From the NCBI RefSeq assembly GCF_003464595.1, contig NZ_QRZF01000018.1, positions 65,100 to 129,099 of the forward strand: DNA of 64,000 nucleotides, in the 5' to 3' direction. Position 1 is the first letter of the stretch; each line of letters begins with the position of its first letter. Position numbers and translations under genes: made by a program. This document shows positions 26,319-35,895 of the stretch, piece by piece. The notes beneath the pieces were generated by a model. That model was not told where the DNA came from. It ran no database searches and was given only the letters and a program-made list of their open reading frames with translations. Origin of the DNA: Bacteroides intestinalis (GTDB lineage Bacteria; Bacteroidota; Bacteroidia; Bacteroidales; Bacteroidaceae).

Positions 26319-29168
26319 TTACCTCATAAGGTCAGAACGAAAATCAAACCATAATTTCATGCGCAAACCATCATCTCCCGACTTAATGCGAACAGTGCTG
26401 GGTTGGCTATGTGGCCCATGTTCTGGGATGGTTTTAAAAGAACGCATGGCCGGAATATCATACAAGAAAGAGAGATCACCTGCTGGAAATTCTTTCATTG
26501 TGTCCTCTCCATTACGGCGGTGCTTCGGTTCTTCAGGAGTAAAGACACGGAAGTATAAACCATCTGTTTCAGAGTAAACAGTGAAAGGAACACGATCCGA
26601 CTCCAACGTTGCCCAATACAGATTTCCATGATATCCCTTAAATTCGGGATAGACAAAACTTTCAAAACTCTCCCCGGTAATGGTATTGTTATATGCTTTC
26701 TCCCAAATGTTATAGTTGGTTCCCTTGATACGATTCTTCCAGACACGATAAGGGCCGCGTCCCATCCAGCGCATAGCTTTCACTTCCTGTTCCGGGAAAG
26801 AGAAGGTAAGACCGAGATTATTTACCTTCTCATCAAAGAAAGCACCTTTGTAACCGCCACCATTCGTCCGGTTCAGCATCACTGCATCCATACCCAGCAA
26901 ACCATCGGCAGTCATGCGCCAAACAATCGAATCGATGGCTCCCGTATATCGGACGACGCAAAGAGCATCATTACCTTCCATGCGAGTACGGATATCTTTG
27001 AAGTCTGCCTTTATACCTACAGGCAATGGCCCGTTACTGAGAGGTATCATCTGCCCATTTCGATTAACTTCAGCCAATGAACCATCTTCACCGTTAAAAG
27101 TAACGGTAATACCATTAGCCGAAAGAACAACTTGGTCTCCGGCTTCCTTTAATACTGCCCGGGTATCTGCTGCACCGTACGACATACGTTGAGTAGCGAA
27201 GTACTCTTTGGCAAACTTCACGGGCCATGTCCAATTGCAAATGGAGTGCCCGTTCTTGTCATAAGCTTCCAGTTCGAGGATATCTCCTTGGAAAAAGTTG
27301 ACAGGGAGATCCATATGCGCCCTTCCTGTCTCTCCCGGTTCAATCGCAGGTAGACGAACCAGCCCCTCCTTCATTAAAATACATTCATTCCCTTTCATCG
27401 GGGAAGGTGCAGAATACAGGCGATATTTCATGCTACATTCATCCAGGTTAGTAAACAGATAAGTATTACTCACCAGAAAATCGCCCTTGAAAGAAGGAGT
27501 GATGTGAAGCGGAGCAAACTGAATGGGAGCCCAGACTTCACGAATCGTATAAAAGCTTCCTTCCTTCTCCCGGTGAGGTCCTACAATACCGTCCGGACCA
27601 TTCGGTCCGTCAGAATCCAGAATGCCTCCTTTGTCTGCACGCATGACTGCTTCATCAACAAATGCCCATATAAAACCACCCGCAAACATCGGATTCGATT
27701 TATAGTTATTCCAGTAATCTTCCAAGCCTGCACCAGCTCCCTTATCATACTGGGCATGCAAGAACTCAGTCGGCATAAACACATTATATCCATTAGCGAG
27801 GCGGGCCGGACCTGTCTGATACGCCGGATAATGATGGGTATCCAGTCCGTTAAAGTCTGCCCATGGATGAATAACATGACGCTTTTGCGGATCATAATCG
27901 GCAAAACGAGTATCCAGTGTCTTATTCCAGCCACCCTCATTACCATTACTCCACATAAAAATACAAGGATGATTTACGTCATTCGCCAGCATCTCCCGAA
28001 GCAAATTCTCACCTGCTTCATCGTCATACCGTCCATGCCATCCGGTAAACTCTGCAAGATAAAATATTCCGAGAGAATCACACACATCCAGGAAATGTTT
28101 ATCGGGTGGATAGTGCGAACGTACAGCATTCATATTCATTTCTTTTATCAACAAAGCATCCTTCACACTGATCTCCCGGTTCGTAGTCCGACCACCCTCA
28201 GGATGGAAACTATGACGATTCACACCTTTCATCAACACTTTTGTGCCATTTACATAAATGCCATCTTTAGGACGGAACTCAACTGTACGGAAACCTATAC
28301 GTTCCTCATGAATATGCGCAACTTGCTTCTGCGGATCAAGCAGTTCCAATCGTAAAGTATACAAATTGGGATTCTCACAATCCCAGGTACGGATACCTTG
28401 CCAGCGGGTTTCAATGGTCTGTTTATCTTCCGTCTGTAAATCTATGACTTGCCGTCCGATACTTTGAGTGCCGCCTACAGGTGTCAATATCACTGCTACC
28501 GAATAACCCGGCTTCAGTCCTTGTGTGTGTAACTCCGCAAACAAGTCACCATCGGCCGTAGCATTCACTGCAATGCGTTCAATATGCGTTTCAGGAACTG
28601 CTTTCAGATAAACCGGACGATAAATACCACCGAACAACCACCAGTCTGCCCTACGCTCGGCAGCATTAACAGATTCATTGGTCGATTCTTTCCAGACTTT
28701 TACTTCCAATTCATTATTCTTTCCATAGTTCAATTTGTCGGTAATATCATAACTGAAAGTATAGAAACCACCCTGATGCATTTCTCCGGCAGACATGCCA
28801 TTCATCTTCACTTCCGTATCCGTCATGACACCTTCAAAAACGATACTGATCCGCTTCCCCTGCCACTCCGCAGGAACTTTAAACTTATGCTTGTATAGGC
28901 CGGTCTCGTCACTTGGCTTGGCTTCTTTATCCAGATAGAAGCGTCCGAAAGTATATTCACCGAATCCTTGCAATTCCCATTGTGAAGGAACCTCAATCTT
29001 ACGCCACTTCCCACTGTTCATCCCACCGGAACAATAGAAGTCCCATTTCACCGTATTTCCAAGCCCTGTTCCTGAAAGATACAAGAACTCTGTATCCTGT
29101 GCCATAGCCACCGTAGCACACAGGCAACCCAGTACGGCGACCCATTGTTTTATTTTCTTTCTGATCAT
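26319..29168 (-). CDS. Glycoside hydrolase family 2 enzyme (beta-galactosidase-like)
   Basis: 949 aa, secreted (signal peptide MIRKKIKQWVAVLGCLCATVAMA). The order is: sugar-binding jelly-roll domain (about 30-210), Ig-like domain (to about 310), TIM barrel with the GH2 signature KGVNRHSFHPEGG and the general acid/base Glu in MWSNGNEGG, then the likely nucleophile Glu in FMPTEFLHAQ. A C-terminal small-chain-like domain of LacZ type follows (about 700-949; MRWMGRGPYRVWKNR). The ATG at 29168 lies one nt after the GH115 stop (TGATATG), so translation is coupled. GH2 covers beta-galactosidase, -glucuronidase and -mannosidase; the LacZ-like C-terminus favours beta-galactosidase, but the substrate is not certain. 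Confidence 0.9.
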   Translation of the reverse strand: MIRKKIKQWVAVLGCLCATVAMAQDTEFLYLSGTGLGNTVKWDFYCSGGMNSGKWRKIEVPSQWELQGFGEYTFGRFYLDKEAKPSDETGLYKHKFKVPAEWQGKRISIVFEGVMTDTEVKMNGMSAGEMHQGGFYTFSYDITDKLNYGKNNELEVKVWKESTNESVNAAERRADWWLFGGIYRPVYLKAVPETHIERIAVNATADGDLFAELHTQGLKPGYSVAVILTPVGGTQSIGRQVIDLQTEDKQTIETRWQGIRTWDCENPNLYTLRLELLDPQKQVAHIHEERIGFRTVEFRPKDGIYVNGTKVLMKGVNRHSFHPEGGRTTNREISVKDALLIKEMNMNAVRSHYPPDKHFLDVCDSLGIFYLAEFTGWHGRYDDEAGENLLREMLANDVNHPCIFMWSNGNEGGWNKTLDTRFADYDPQKRHVIHPWADFNGLDTHHYPAYQTGPARLANGYNVFMPTEFLHAQYDKGAGAGLEDYWNNYKSNPMFAGGFIWAFVDEAVMRADKGGILDSDGPNGPDGIVGPHREKEGSFYTIREVWAPIQFAPLHITPSFKGDFLVSNTYLFTNLDECSMKYRLYSAPSPMKGNECILMKEGLVRLPAIEPGETGRAHMDLPVNFFQGDILELEAYDKNGHSICNWTWPVKFAKEYFATQRMSYGAADTRAVLKEAGDQVVLSANGITVTFNGEDGSLAEVNRNGQMIPLSNGPLPVGIKADFKDIRTRMEGNDALCVVRYTGAIDSIVWRMTADGLLGMDAVMLNRTNGGGYKGAFFDEKVNNLGLTFSFPEQEVKAMRWMGRGPYRVWKNRIKGTNYNIWEKAYNNTITGESFESFVYPEFKGYHGNLYWATLESDRVPFTVYSETDGLYFRVFTPEEPKHRRNGEDTMKEFPAGDLSFLYDIPAMRSFKTIPEHGPHSQPSTVRIKSGDDGLRMKLWFDFRSDLMR

Positions 29169-29169
29169 A

Positions 29170-31710
29170 TCATTTTTGATTTTCTCCTTCGATAGGAAAT
29201 ACATAGAACTTACGTCCCAGCTTAAAGTCAAGCATCCATTGGTCTACCACCACATGCTTATCCAAAGCAGTAATCGTAAGGCTATGCCTGCCTTTCTTTA
29301 CTGTATGTTTCGTTTCACCAACTGCTTGTCCACGCAGCACATTACGTTTCCAGATTTCTGTCCGTCCTTTCTCGCGGAAAGAATAAACTTGCGGTTCTCC
29401 ACCATCTATGCTGACACTAAAGCGAATATCACCTTTATCATTGGGATGTGAAGGGATAACAGCCGTACGCAAAAGTGCCTCCCCTTCCCAGGGAGAGTCA
29501 AATTCAAAAGTCAGCGAGCCACCCTCGGGTAGTGCTACAGCATTCATACTGTGCCCCAATGCCTGGATCGGAGCACTACCCTCTGAAGCTTTCGTATAAT
29601 TGCAGGCATTGGCTACAATGCATTTATCCGCTTCCAGATTATGTATAACCCGAGGTTTAGCATCCGCCAGATAATCCTCCATCTCCTTTTCTGTAAGTCC
29701 TACTGGAAGTGTAGGAGGATAAAAGACATACAAGTCACGTGGATCATAGCACATGGAGTGTTTCCACTTACCTTTTGCCATCTGATTATTATAATAATCT
29801 GTCAGTTCCCTGATTTCCTGATAAGCCTTCATACTTCTGGCACAAGCAGTCAGCATAGCCTTATCACGTCCCCAAAGAGATTCATCACATTGTCCCATAG
29901 AATAAGAACGCGCACGCTGTGCTTCCAGCATTTTGGTACTCATGGCAGCAGCTGAAAAGACCTGATACTTGATATGAGAGAAGAAAGCATCTTTGCGGTC
30001 AGGCGTAATGAGGGACTCCACTTCTGCTATTTTCTTCTTAACAGCTTCATAAGCATCCAAATAGCGATCCAGTTCACCTCCGAATTCTGTCAAACTAAAC
30101 TCCGTATCAATGACTTGCGAGCGTCCACGAGGATATCTCGACTTATCCAGTTCCACTTGTGTCCATCCCATATGTTCCGGTTTACGGATGCCACACAAAC
30201 GGTAATACTCCAGCATGGCAGGCAACAGTTGTTTACCAGCCTGTTCTCCGAATTCACGGCAAAGCCAATTTTCAAGATGCCGGTTCACAGTCGAGGGAGT
30301 GATGGAATTTATATCCCAGGCCATATCCAGAAAAAATTCAAGATCGTAGGCTGCCGGCTTCAGGTCATGTACATTCACAATCCAAACGTGGCGGGCATTA
30401 TGGTCATAAGCCTGCTTCATCTCATTATAAATAAGTCCAGGCTGAGTAGTACAAAGCCACATATAATCATGAGGGCGCCCCCAATAGCTCAAATGATAGT
30501 AAACACCACTACCACCAATACGTTTCTGTTGTTCCTGGTCGCTAAGACGAGTCATATAGCCATAGTTATCGTCGCACCACATCAAAGTAACATCTTCCGG
30601 AATTTCCAGACCATTCTCCATTATATCGAGCACTTCCTTATATGGTACAAATACCTGAGGAATTTTAGTGACATCCCGGTTGACATACTTAGCCAGCAGT
30701 TTACGTTGATCATCAAGGACTTGTTGCAAAGCCTGTGTTTTTTCTTCCATTGTATTCACTCCTTCCATATGACCATCGTGAATACCTCTCATACCAATGG
30801 TATACATATTCTCATAAGGATATGCTTCCTTTAAACGTTCTATCCAATAAGCCTGCACTGAATCGCGGTTAGTGATATAATTATAGTCTCCGCGACGTTT
30901 AGTATCCCATTCTCCCACATTATTACGCATCAGAGGTTCACAATGCGAAGTACCAATAGCGATACCACAGCTATCAGCCACTTCTTTTACTCCGGGAACA
31001 AAGTAGAAAGGAGTAGTGATGCCATGCATACCGGGCCAGATGGCATTAGCACGCAGGCGAAGCAAAAGTTTGAATATTTCCTTATAAGTACGTGTCCCAA
31101 TGCGTCCTTTGATTTCATTAGGTTCGAAGTTTTTCCAACTCCAAGGTTGGAGACTCCAGTCTTCATCATTCAGGAAGATGCCACGATACTCCACAGAAGG
31201 GCTTTGAAAAGTCTTAAATTCAGTAGAGACAGCCAGACGGTTCTGTTTCTCCGGAGTAACATCTGCCCACCATACCCAGGGAGATACACCTGCCAAACGG
31301 GAAAGTTCCAAGATACCATAGGCAGTACCTCGACCATTATTACCTACTACAAACAATTGTTTACCATCCGAAGCACCTGCCACAGCCATGTAAAAGCCAT
31401 CGCGCTTCAAAGCAAGTTCATTTACCGGGATGCCCAAGGCCTGCAATTCTTTTTTAATCTTTTGTTTTGCCTTATCCAATTGGATAATACGAATGACTGC
31501 TTTACTTACAGAAGTCTTTTGTGGCAGAAAGCCCGTCACTTGTTTCATATCTCCGGCAAACATATCAAGTGCAATGGCTACAACCGGAGATACTTCCTGA
31601 GGCACGGTATACATTACAGCCTGCTTCCCATTGTACCAAACAAAATCGTTGCCGCGTACAATCTGACTACATAGAAAAAGGATAACGAATAGAATTGAGC
31701 GTACAAACAT
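29170..31710 (-). CDS. Glycoside hydrolase family 115 (alpha-glucuronidase)
   Basis: 846 aa with a signal peptide (SQIVRG). Family features are: an N-terminal alpha/beta domain (GISELS-like YGILELSRLAGVSPWVWWADV), a central TIM barrel with RGIFLNDEDW, LRLRANAIWPGMHG, TIGMRGIHDGHMEG and DDNYGYMTRLS, and WGRPHDYMWLCTTQPG. GH115 enzymes remove (4-O-methyl-)glucuronic acid from the side chains of glucuronoxylan, or glucuronic acid from arabinogalactan. The pairing with a GH2 would suit arabinogalactan side chains, but xylan is equally possible. First gene of a two-gene operon. No perfect promoter box is seen upstream, which fits activation by the HTCS. Confidence 0.92.
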   Translation of the reverse strand: MFVRSILFVILFLCSQIVRGNDFVWYNGKQAVMYTVPQEVSPVVAIALDMFAGDMKQVTGFLPQKTSVSKAVIRIIQLDKAKQKIKKELQALGIPVNELALKRDGFYMAVAGASDGKQLFVVGNNGRGTAYGILELSRLAGVSPWVWWADVTPEKQNRLAVSTEFKTFQSPSVEYRGIFLNDEDWSLQPWSWKNFEPNEIKGRIGTRTYKEIFKLLLRLRANAIWPGMHGITTPFYFVPGVKEVADSCGIAIGTSHCEPLMRNNVGEWDTKRRGDYNYITNRDSVQAYWIERLKEAYPYENMYTIGMRGIHDGHMEGVNTMEEKTQALQQVLDDQRKLLAKYVNRDVTKIPQVFVPYKEVLDIMENGLEIPEDVTLMWCDDNYGYMTRLSDQEQQKRIGGSGVYYHLSYWGRPHDYMWLCTTQPGLIYNEMKQAYDHNARHVWIVNVHDLKPAAYDLEFFLDMAWDINSITPSTVNRHLENWLCREFGEQAGKQLLPAMLEYYRLCGIRKPEHMGWTQVELDKSRYPRGRSQVIDTEFSLTEFGGELDRYLDAYEAVKKKIAEVESLITPDRKDAFFSHIKYQVFSAAAMSTKMLEAQRARSYSMGQCDESLWGRDKAMLTACARSMKAYQEIRELTDYYNNQMAKGKWKHSMCYDPRDLYVFYPPTLPVGLTEKEMEDYLADAKPRVIHNLEADKCIVANACNYTKASEGSAPIQALGHSMNAVALPEGGSLTFEFDSPWEGEALLRTAVIPSHPNDKGDIRFSVSIDGGEPQVYSFREKGRTEIWKRNVLRGQAVGETKHTVKKGRHSLTITALDKHVVVDQWMLDFKLGRKFYVFPIEGENQK

Positions 31711-31893
31711 AGTAATAGTTAGATTTTAAATTCGCGGCTAAAATAGGCTCTTTTTCTATGGGATTAAATAGACAGACGTGTACAATCATAGATTATTTAT
31801 GCAAATACCCTCCAGAATTGCATCCATCTTCTGTAATTGCTCATATCTTACATGCAATTACACAATTTTCCATTTTGTGTTTATTAAAAACAG

Positions 31894-31920
31894 CTATTCC
31901 CTCCGGCTGAGAGGGAATAG
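31894..31920 (-). terminator. Terminator of the cupin gene
   Basis: The stem CTATTCCCTC/GAGGGAATAG with a 7-nt loop, followed on the minus strand by CTGTTTTTAA. Confidence 0.85.
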
Positions 31921-31930
31921 TCATCTAAAA

Positions 31931-32368
31931 TTACTTCTTATCATAAATTCCATTAGAGAATTTTCCATAAGCCATCACCTGGTTCGTATCAGGGAGGTGT
32001 ACAATCTCCGGAAGATTGTTCGTGTCGAAATCAATATAAACCAGCTTTTCCGTATCCGATCCGTTGCGAATAACATGCGCACCTTCCGGTCCCACAGGAA
32101 AAGTAATTGCATCACCGGCTTTCACCGTTACATCTCCATTGATGGTACGAACGATACCTGTACCGCTGATAATATAGAATACCTCTTCATCCGTTTCATG
32201 ATAATGGTATCCATAAGCAAAACTACCCGGTTCCACTTCTACAAAGTTCACACGGCACTGGTTCACATCCGCCTGCGCAACAATCGGTTTCACTGTAAAT
32301 TCATTACCGTCCTGGCTAAATTTCTGACCTTCTGCGGTCCTGTAATTCTTTACTGCAAGTTCTTTCAT
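31931..32368 (-). CDS. Cupin-domain protein
   Basis: 145 aa single cupin. Metal-binding motif 1 is G-Y-HYHETDEEVFYIISG (YGYHYHETDEE, about residues 53-63), and motif 2 PVGPEGAHVIRNGS contains the last His ligand. The core matches small mononuclear-metal cupins, whose chemistry ranges from sugar isomerases to dioxygenases; no specific reaction can be named. The start is the ATG at 32368, after MKELAVKNYRT-type sequence, because the longer frame lacks homology-like sequence and a promoter box lies 63 nt upstream. Monocistronic. Confidence 0.8.
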   Translation of the reverse strand: MKELAVKNYRTAEGQKFSQDGNEFTVKPIVAQADVNQCRVNFVEVEPGSFAYGYHYHETDEEVFYIISGTGIVRTINGDVTVKAGDAITFPVGPEGAHVIRNGSDTEKLVYIDFDTNNLPEIVHLPDTNQVMAYGKFSNGIYDKK

Positions 32369-32431
32369 TGTCTTTTTGTTTTTAAATTGTTTATAAGATA
32401 GTTGCATTCATCAGTTTTTTCACTAACTTCG

Positions 32432-32439
32432 CAAATGTA
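32432..32439 (-). promoter_or_regulatory. Minus-7 box (TACATTTG) for the cupin gene
   Basis: Fits TAnnTTTG on the minus strand, 63 nt upstream of the cupin ATG. Confidence 0.5.
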
Positions 32440-32526
32440 GTCAATGACTTTCCGACAGTGCAAAGCTATTCACTATTTTACTTATAAACAAGAAGTTACA
32501 AACAAGTAAGATAGTTACCTAAAGGT

Positions 32527-32534
32527 TACTTTTG
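32527..32534 (+). promoter_or_regulatory. Minus-7 box (TACTTTTG) for the macro-like gene
   Basis: Perfect TAnnTTTG 61 nt before the ATG at 32596. It forms a divergent promoter pair with 32432-32439. Confidence 0.55.
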
Positions 32535-32595
32535 CTGAAAAGCAAGAGTTTAAAAATGAAGAAAAGGAGAAAATAATTAATTATAACCTAATCAC

Positions 32596-32994
32596 ATGAG
32601 TATGAAAACAAGAATTACCTCTAATCGTATCACAGAACTACACCCGGACGAGATATTCGTTTTCGGTAGTAACCTGGAAGGTGCACATGGTGGCGGAGCC
32701 GCTTATCTGGCATGGAAAAAATGGGGAGCCATCTGGGGACAAGGAACCGGATTGCAAGGACAAACCTATGGTATTCCGACTATGCACGGAGGACCGGGAG
32801 CCATCAAACCTTATGTAGATGAATTTATCCGCTTTGCTAAAGAACACTCACAATACACTTTCCTTGTTACAGAAATAGGATGCGGCATTGCCGGTTTTGC
32901 CCCGAAAGAAATTGCTCCTCTATTTAAAGAAGCTGCAAACGTGCCCAATATCCACCTGCCTCAGCGTTTCTGGGATGTACTGAATGCAAAATAA
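32596..32994 (+). CDS. Macro-domain-like protein
   Basis: 132 aa, single domain. IFVFGSNLEGAHGGGAAYLA has the Gly-rich loop of macro-fold, ADP-ribose-binding-type proteins, and EIGCGIAGFAPKEIAPLF fits the second conserved loop. It resembles the short family annotated as A1S_2505/phage-type hypothetical proteins. Substrate and activity are unknown; an ADP-ribose-related role is inference from the fold-like motifs. ATG at 32596, with another ATG two codons later. Its last 34 nt overlap the 3' end of the oppositely oriented exporter gene. Confidence 0.65.
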   Translation: MSMKTRITSNRITELHPDEIFVFGSNLEGAHGGGAAYLAWKKWGAIWGQGTGLQGQTYGIPTMHGGPGAIKPYVDEFIRFAKEHSQYTFLVTEIGCGIAGFAPKEIAPLFKEAANVPNIHLPQRFWDVLNAK

Positions 32995-34166
32995 AGTCTT
33001 GCCCGCCTTCTGCCCAAAGCCAGTAAAATACTGGAAAGGGAACAAAGAGAGCAGATGACAAATATTACCCCCGTGGAAACCAGAATGTTTCCAATACCTA
33101 CTAAAGGAGAGACAATGCCACCAAACGAAAAGCAGACAGCCCCCAACAATGCTGAGGCTGTCCCGGCATTGTCGCGCTCACATTCCATAGCTAACGCAGT
33201 AGATGTAGTGAACGTCATTCCCATCATAAAGAGAACTGCCAGCAACAGGAGTTCATAAATCCAGAAACTGCAACCTAAAGCCAATGCGGCACATTCGAGC
33301 AAAGAGAAAATAAGCATACCCATACAGCCGATCAGTGTTCCGTTTGCTGGCCGGCGAAACTTTACAGAGAATGCTGCCGCCCCACCGATAGCAATAGCAT
33401 TAATACTGAAACAAACGCTGAAAGCAAAAGGGGAATAACCATAGTGCTGCTGTATAATAAAGGGGGAAGATGCAATATAGGCAAACAACACTCCCTGTGC
33501 AAAAGCCAGTTGCAACACATAGCAAACAAACTGCTTATTCTTAAGTACTACCTTGAAACTGTGAAAGGTATCCGCCCACTTCGTAGCCAGACGGTTTTCT
33601 TTAGGAAGCGACTCCCGGAAACGGATGCATCCTGCCAAGAGCAATACTCCCAGTACAAGTAAAATACCGAAAATGCCCTGCCAACCGATAGCTTCCGTAA
33701 AGACTCCCCCGATAATAGGAGCTACCACGGGAGCAATACCATTGATAGCACCAATAATCGCCAACATCTTTGCCAGATCCCTACCTGAAAAATTATCCGT
33801 AGCAATGGAACGGGCTATAACGATGCCACCCGCTCCGGCAATGCCTTGTATCAAACGGAAAGCAACGAATTGCTGGATGCTCTGCGCAAACAAGCAGCAC
33901 ACTGTTGATGCGATAAACAGCCACATGGCAACCTGCAATGGTATGCGCCTGCCATAACGGTCGCTCAAAGGTCCGAAGAATATCTGGCCGACAGCCAGTC
34001 CGATCATACTGGTAGTTAATCCCAGCTGGACCATTGAAGAATTCGTGTTGAAGTATTCTCCCATAACCGGAAGACTTGGCAAATACATATCCGTAACAAA
34101 AGGCCCGAAGGCCGTCAGCATGCCCAATAAAATAAGAATGAACAGTTTTGAATTATCTTTTCCCAT
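32961..34166 (-). CDS. Bcr/CflA-type MFS drug exporter
   Basis: 401 aa inner-membrane protein with 12 predicted helices. The start LGMLTAFGPFVTDMYLPSLP and the GPLSDRYGRRIPL loop are the typical DHA1 Bcr/CflA signatures. RLIQGIAGAGGIVIARSIATDNF is motif C-like. Such proteins export bicyclomycin, sulfonamides, chloramphenicol or other compounds in exchange for protons; the substrate here is unknown. The 3' end overlaps the macro-like gene by 34 nt. It is separated from the EmrB-like exporter upstream by 129 nt on the same strand. ATG start. Confidence 0.9.
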   Translation of the reverse strand: MGKDNSKLFILILLGMLTAFGPFVTDMYLPSLPVMGEYFNTNSSMVQLGLTTSMIGLAVGQIFFGPLSDRYGRRIPLQVAMWLFIASTVCCLFAQSIQQFVAFRLIQGIAGAGGIVIARSIATDNFSGRDLAKMLAIIGAINGIAPVVAPIIGGVFTEAIGWQGIFGILLVLGVLLLAGCIRFRESLPKENRLATKWADTFHSFKVVLKNKQFVCYVLQLAFAQGVLFAYIASSPFIIQQHYGYSPFAFSVCFSINAIAIGGAAAFSVKFRRPANGTLIGCMGMLIFSLLECAALALGCSFWIYELLLLAVLFMMGMTFTTSTALAMECERDNAGTASALLGAVCFSFGGIVSPLVGIGNILVSTGVIFVICSLCSLSSILLALGRRRARLYFAFSTSQKR

Positions 34167-34295
34167 ATAAACTTAACTTATATATTTCGTGGAATATACG
34201 TCCACTTTCGGACTGCAAAAATAAGAATAATCCATTTTATTCTCCCTACCTATTTTATTCAAAGCTATCCAATACAAGAACAAAAAAAATTCAAC

Positions 34296-35891
34296 TTAGC
34301 CTGTGGCTTCCAATTTCTTGTCCATGCGCAACTCATGCTTCACAAAACGGCGAATAGAGCGGTAAGTAGGATGCAGTACTTTATACGGACGAATGTCACT
34401 TTCGTAAACCAGGAACACCAACAGACAAAACAAAGCTAACAGAATAAGCCAACCGTACAGTTCTTTCATTGAAACCATCAGGGCCTGTTGTTGTACAGCA
34501 CCATATAGCTCTCCTACAGATATCCGGCTGATAAAAGGGTTCACATGATCTAATCCGGCGCCCAGCAGCATGGCATTCTTCTTCATAGCCCCATTCAGAG
34601 CATGTCCTAAAATGGCCGTACCCAAAGCTCCACCAAATCCGGCACTGACAAACGACTGCACAGACACCGCCTGGAAGAAATGCTGGAAGGGAACACGAGA
34701 CAGCACTGTAAGGAAGCAAATAGCTATCATCACATACCCGAAGCTACGCAGAAACAGCGGTATAAACAATGTCTCCTTCGGCAAAGCATACTCAATGCCG
34801 AAATAGAAATACATCAGATACCCGGTAATGGAAGAAAATGCAATCACCGTCATTGTCTTATAACGCCATTTACGACGGGAGAAAGTGAAGAGGGTAAAGC
34901 CTGCTCCCACAACAATCCCCAGCAGAACCACCCAGTTGAGTGAAATTACATTCAAGGCATCATACCCCAATATACCTTCCATATAAATGTGTTCGAACAG
35001 ATGTGATGGTGCCAACAAAATATCTATTACTATATATAGTATAAAGGGAAGCCAGACAGAGCGATACGTCCACGTCTTCAAAGCAATAAACGGATGGCGG
35101 ATGAAAGATGCACGCCACAGGTTCAATACAAGAATCAGCGTACCGATGATAGTTGCCGCCCGTATTTGGAAAGACTGATACCAATCATAATGTTCCCCAT
35201 ACACGCAGACAAAAAGGATACACAACAGCACAAGCCCCCACATCAAAGCCCCCAACCAATCGATACCGAACAACGGTAATTTCGGTAAGGAGCGATAACT
35301 ACGGAATAACCACAATGTAACCAGCATCACCAATAGCAATAAACCAATAATCAACCAGTGCATATACTCCCACTTCGCCCAGAAGGCCGTATAGATTGTT
35401 ACCAATCCCGATAGCTGAATACAACTCTGCACCAACAGGTAGATAAAACAGAAAAATACCGATAAATCCCGTTTGGGAGTAAGCCATAATTGAATGGTAG
35501 AATTACATTCGAACGTGGCCCACATGCGGAAGATGCCTGCAAAGAAACAGGTGATTACTAGCACGGGAATACTATGTATATGCATACATATCAGATTAGA
35601 AATAATCAGGGCAATGCTGCACGTCATCAACGAAGCCTTCGAAGTAAAACGGAACTTTAGGCGGAACATGATGGCAAATGTCAACCCCATGCCCACCATA
35701 GAAGCATAACCCGCCATCATAATGTCCTCCTGCATTAATGCCGTAGAGCCAACCATCTCACTGACTGCCGCCAGATAGAGACCACCGGAGAACTGGAAGA
35801 CAATGACAAAGGCAATGATAATCCAGGGGCGCAGTTTAGGAGGTACAAAATCACGGATAGCCGGAATGGAAAAAGGTCCTGTTTCGTGCAT
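34296..35891 (-). CDS. MFS exporter of DHA2/EmrB type
   Basis: 531 aa with about 14 predicted membrane helices. It follows a HlyD/EmrA-like adaptor by 4 nt and a TolC-like protein further upstream, so it is the inner-membrane pump of a tripartite Emr-type exporter. The sequence is diverged: the usual MFS motif A (GxLaDrxGrk) is not obvious, and instead FRLKFRFTSKASL occupies that loop. The end is basic (RRFVKHELRMDKKLEATG). Substrate unknown; drugs, bile salts or fatty acids are possible. ATG at 35891. Confidence 0.8.
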   Translation of the reverse strand: MHETGPFSIPAIRDFVPPKLRPWIIIAFVIVFQFSGGLYLAAVSEMVGSTALMQEDIMMAGYASMVGMGLTFAIMFRLKFRFTSKASLMTCSIALIISNLICMHIHSIPVLVITCFFAGIFRMWATFECNSTIQLWLTPKRDLSVFFCFIYLLVQSCIQLSGLVTIYTAFWAKWEYMHWLIIGLLLLVMLVTLWLFRSYRSLPKLPLFGIDWLGALMWGLVLLCILFVCVYGEHYDWYQSFQIRAATIIGTLILVLNLWRASFIRHPFIALKTWTYRSVWLPFILYIVIDILLAPSHLFEHIYMEGILGYDALNVISLNWVVLLGIVVGAGFTLFTFSRRKWRYKTMTVIAFSSITGYLMYFYFGIEYALPKETLFIPLFLRSFGYVMIAICFLTVLSRVPFQHFFQAVSVQSFVSAGFGGALGTAILGHALNGAMKKNAMLLGAGLDHVNPFISRISVGELYGAVQQQALMVSMKELYGWLILLALFCLLVFLVYESDIRPYKVLHPTYRSIRRFVKHELRMDKKLEATG

Positions 35892-35895
35892 AATA

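Noticed and set aside
27504..28355. 283-aa plus-strand frame inside GH2
   Set aside because: Antisense shadow with biased composition (Ile/Thr/Arg/His rich) and no motifs; the GH2 frame explains the DNA.
28823..29231. Upstream extension of GH2 into GH115 (start at 29231)
   Set aside because: The true start follows the GH115 stop by one base and opens a clean signal peptide.
29974..30834. 286-aa plus-strand frame inside GH115
   Set aside because: Antisense shadow; no promoter or recognisable domain.
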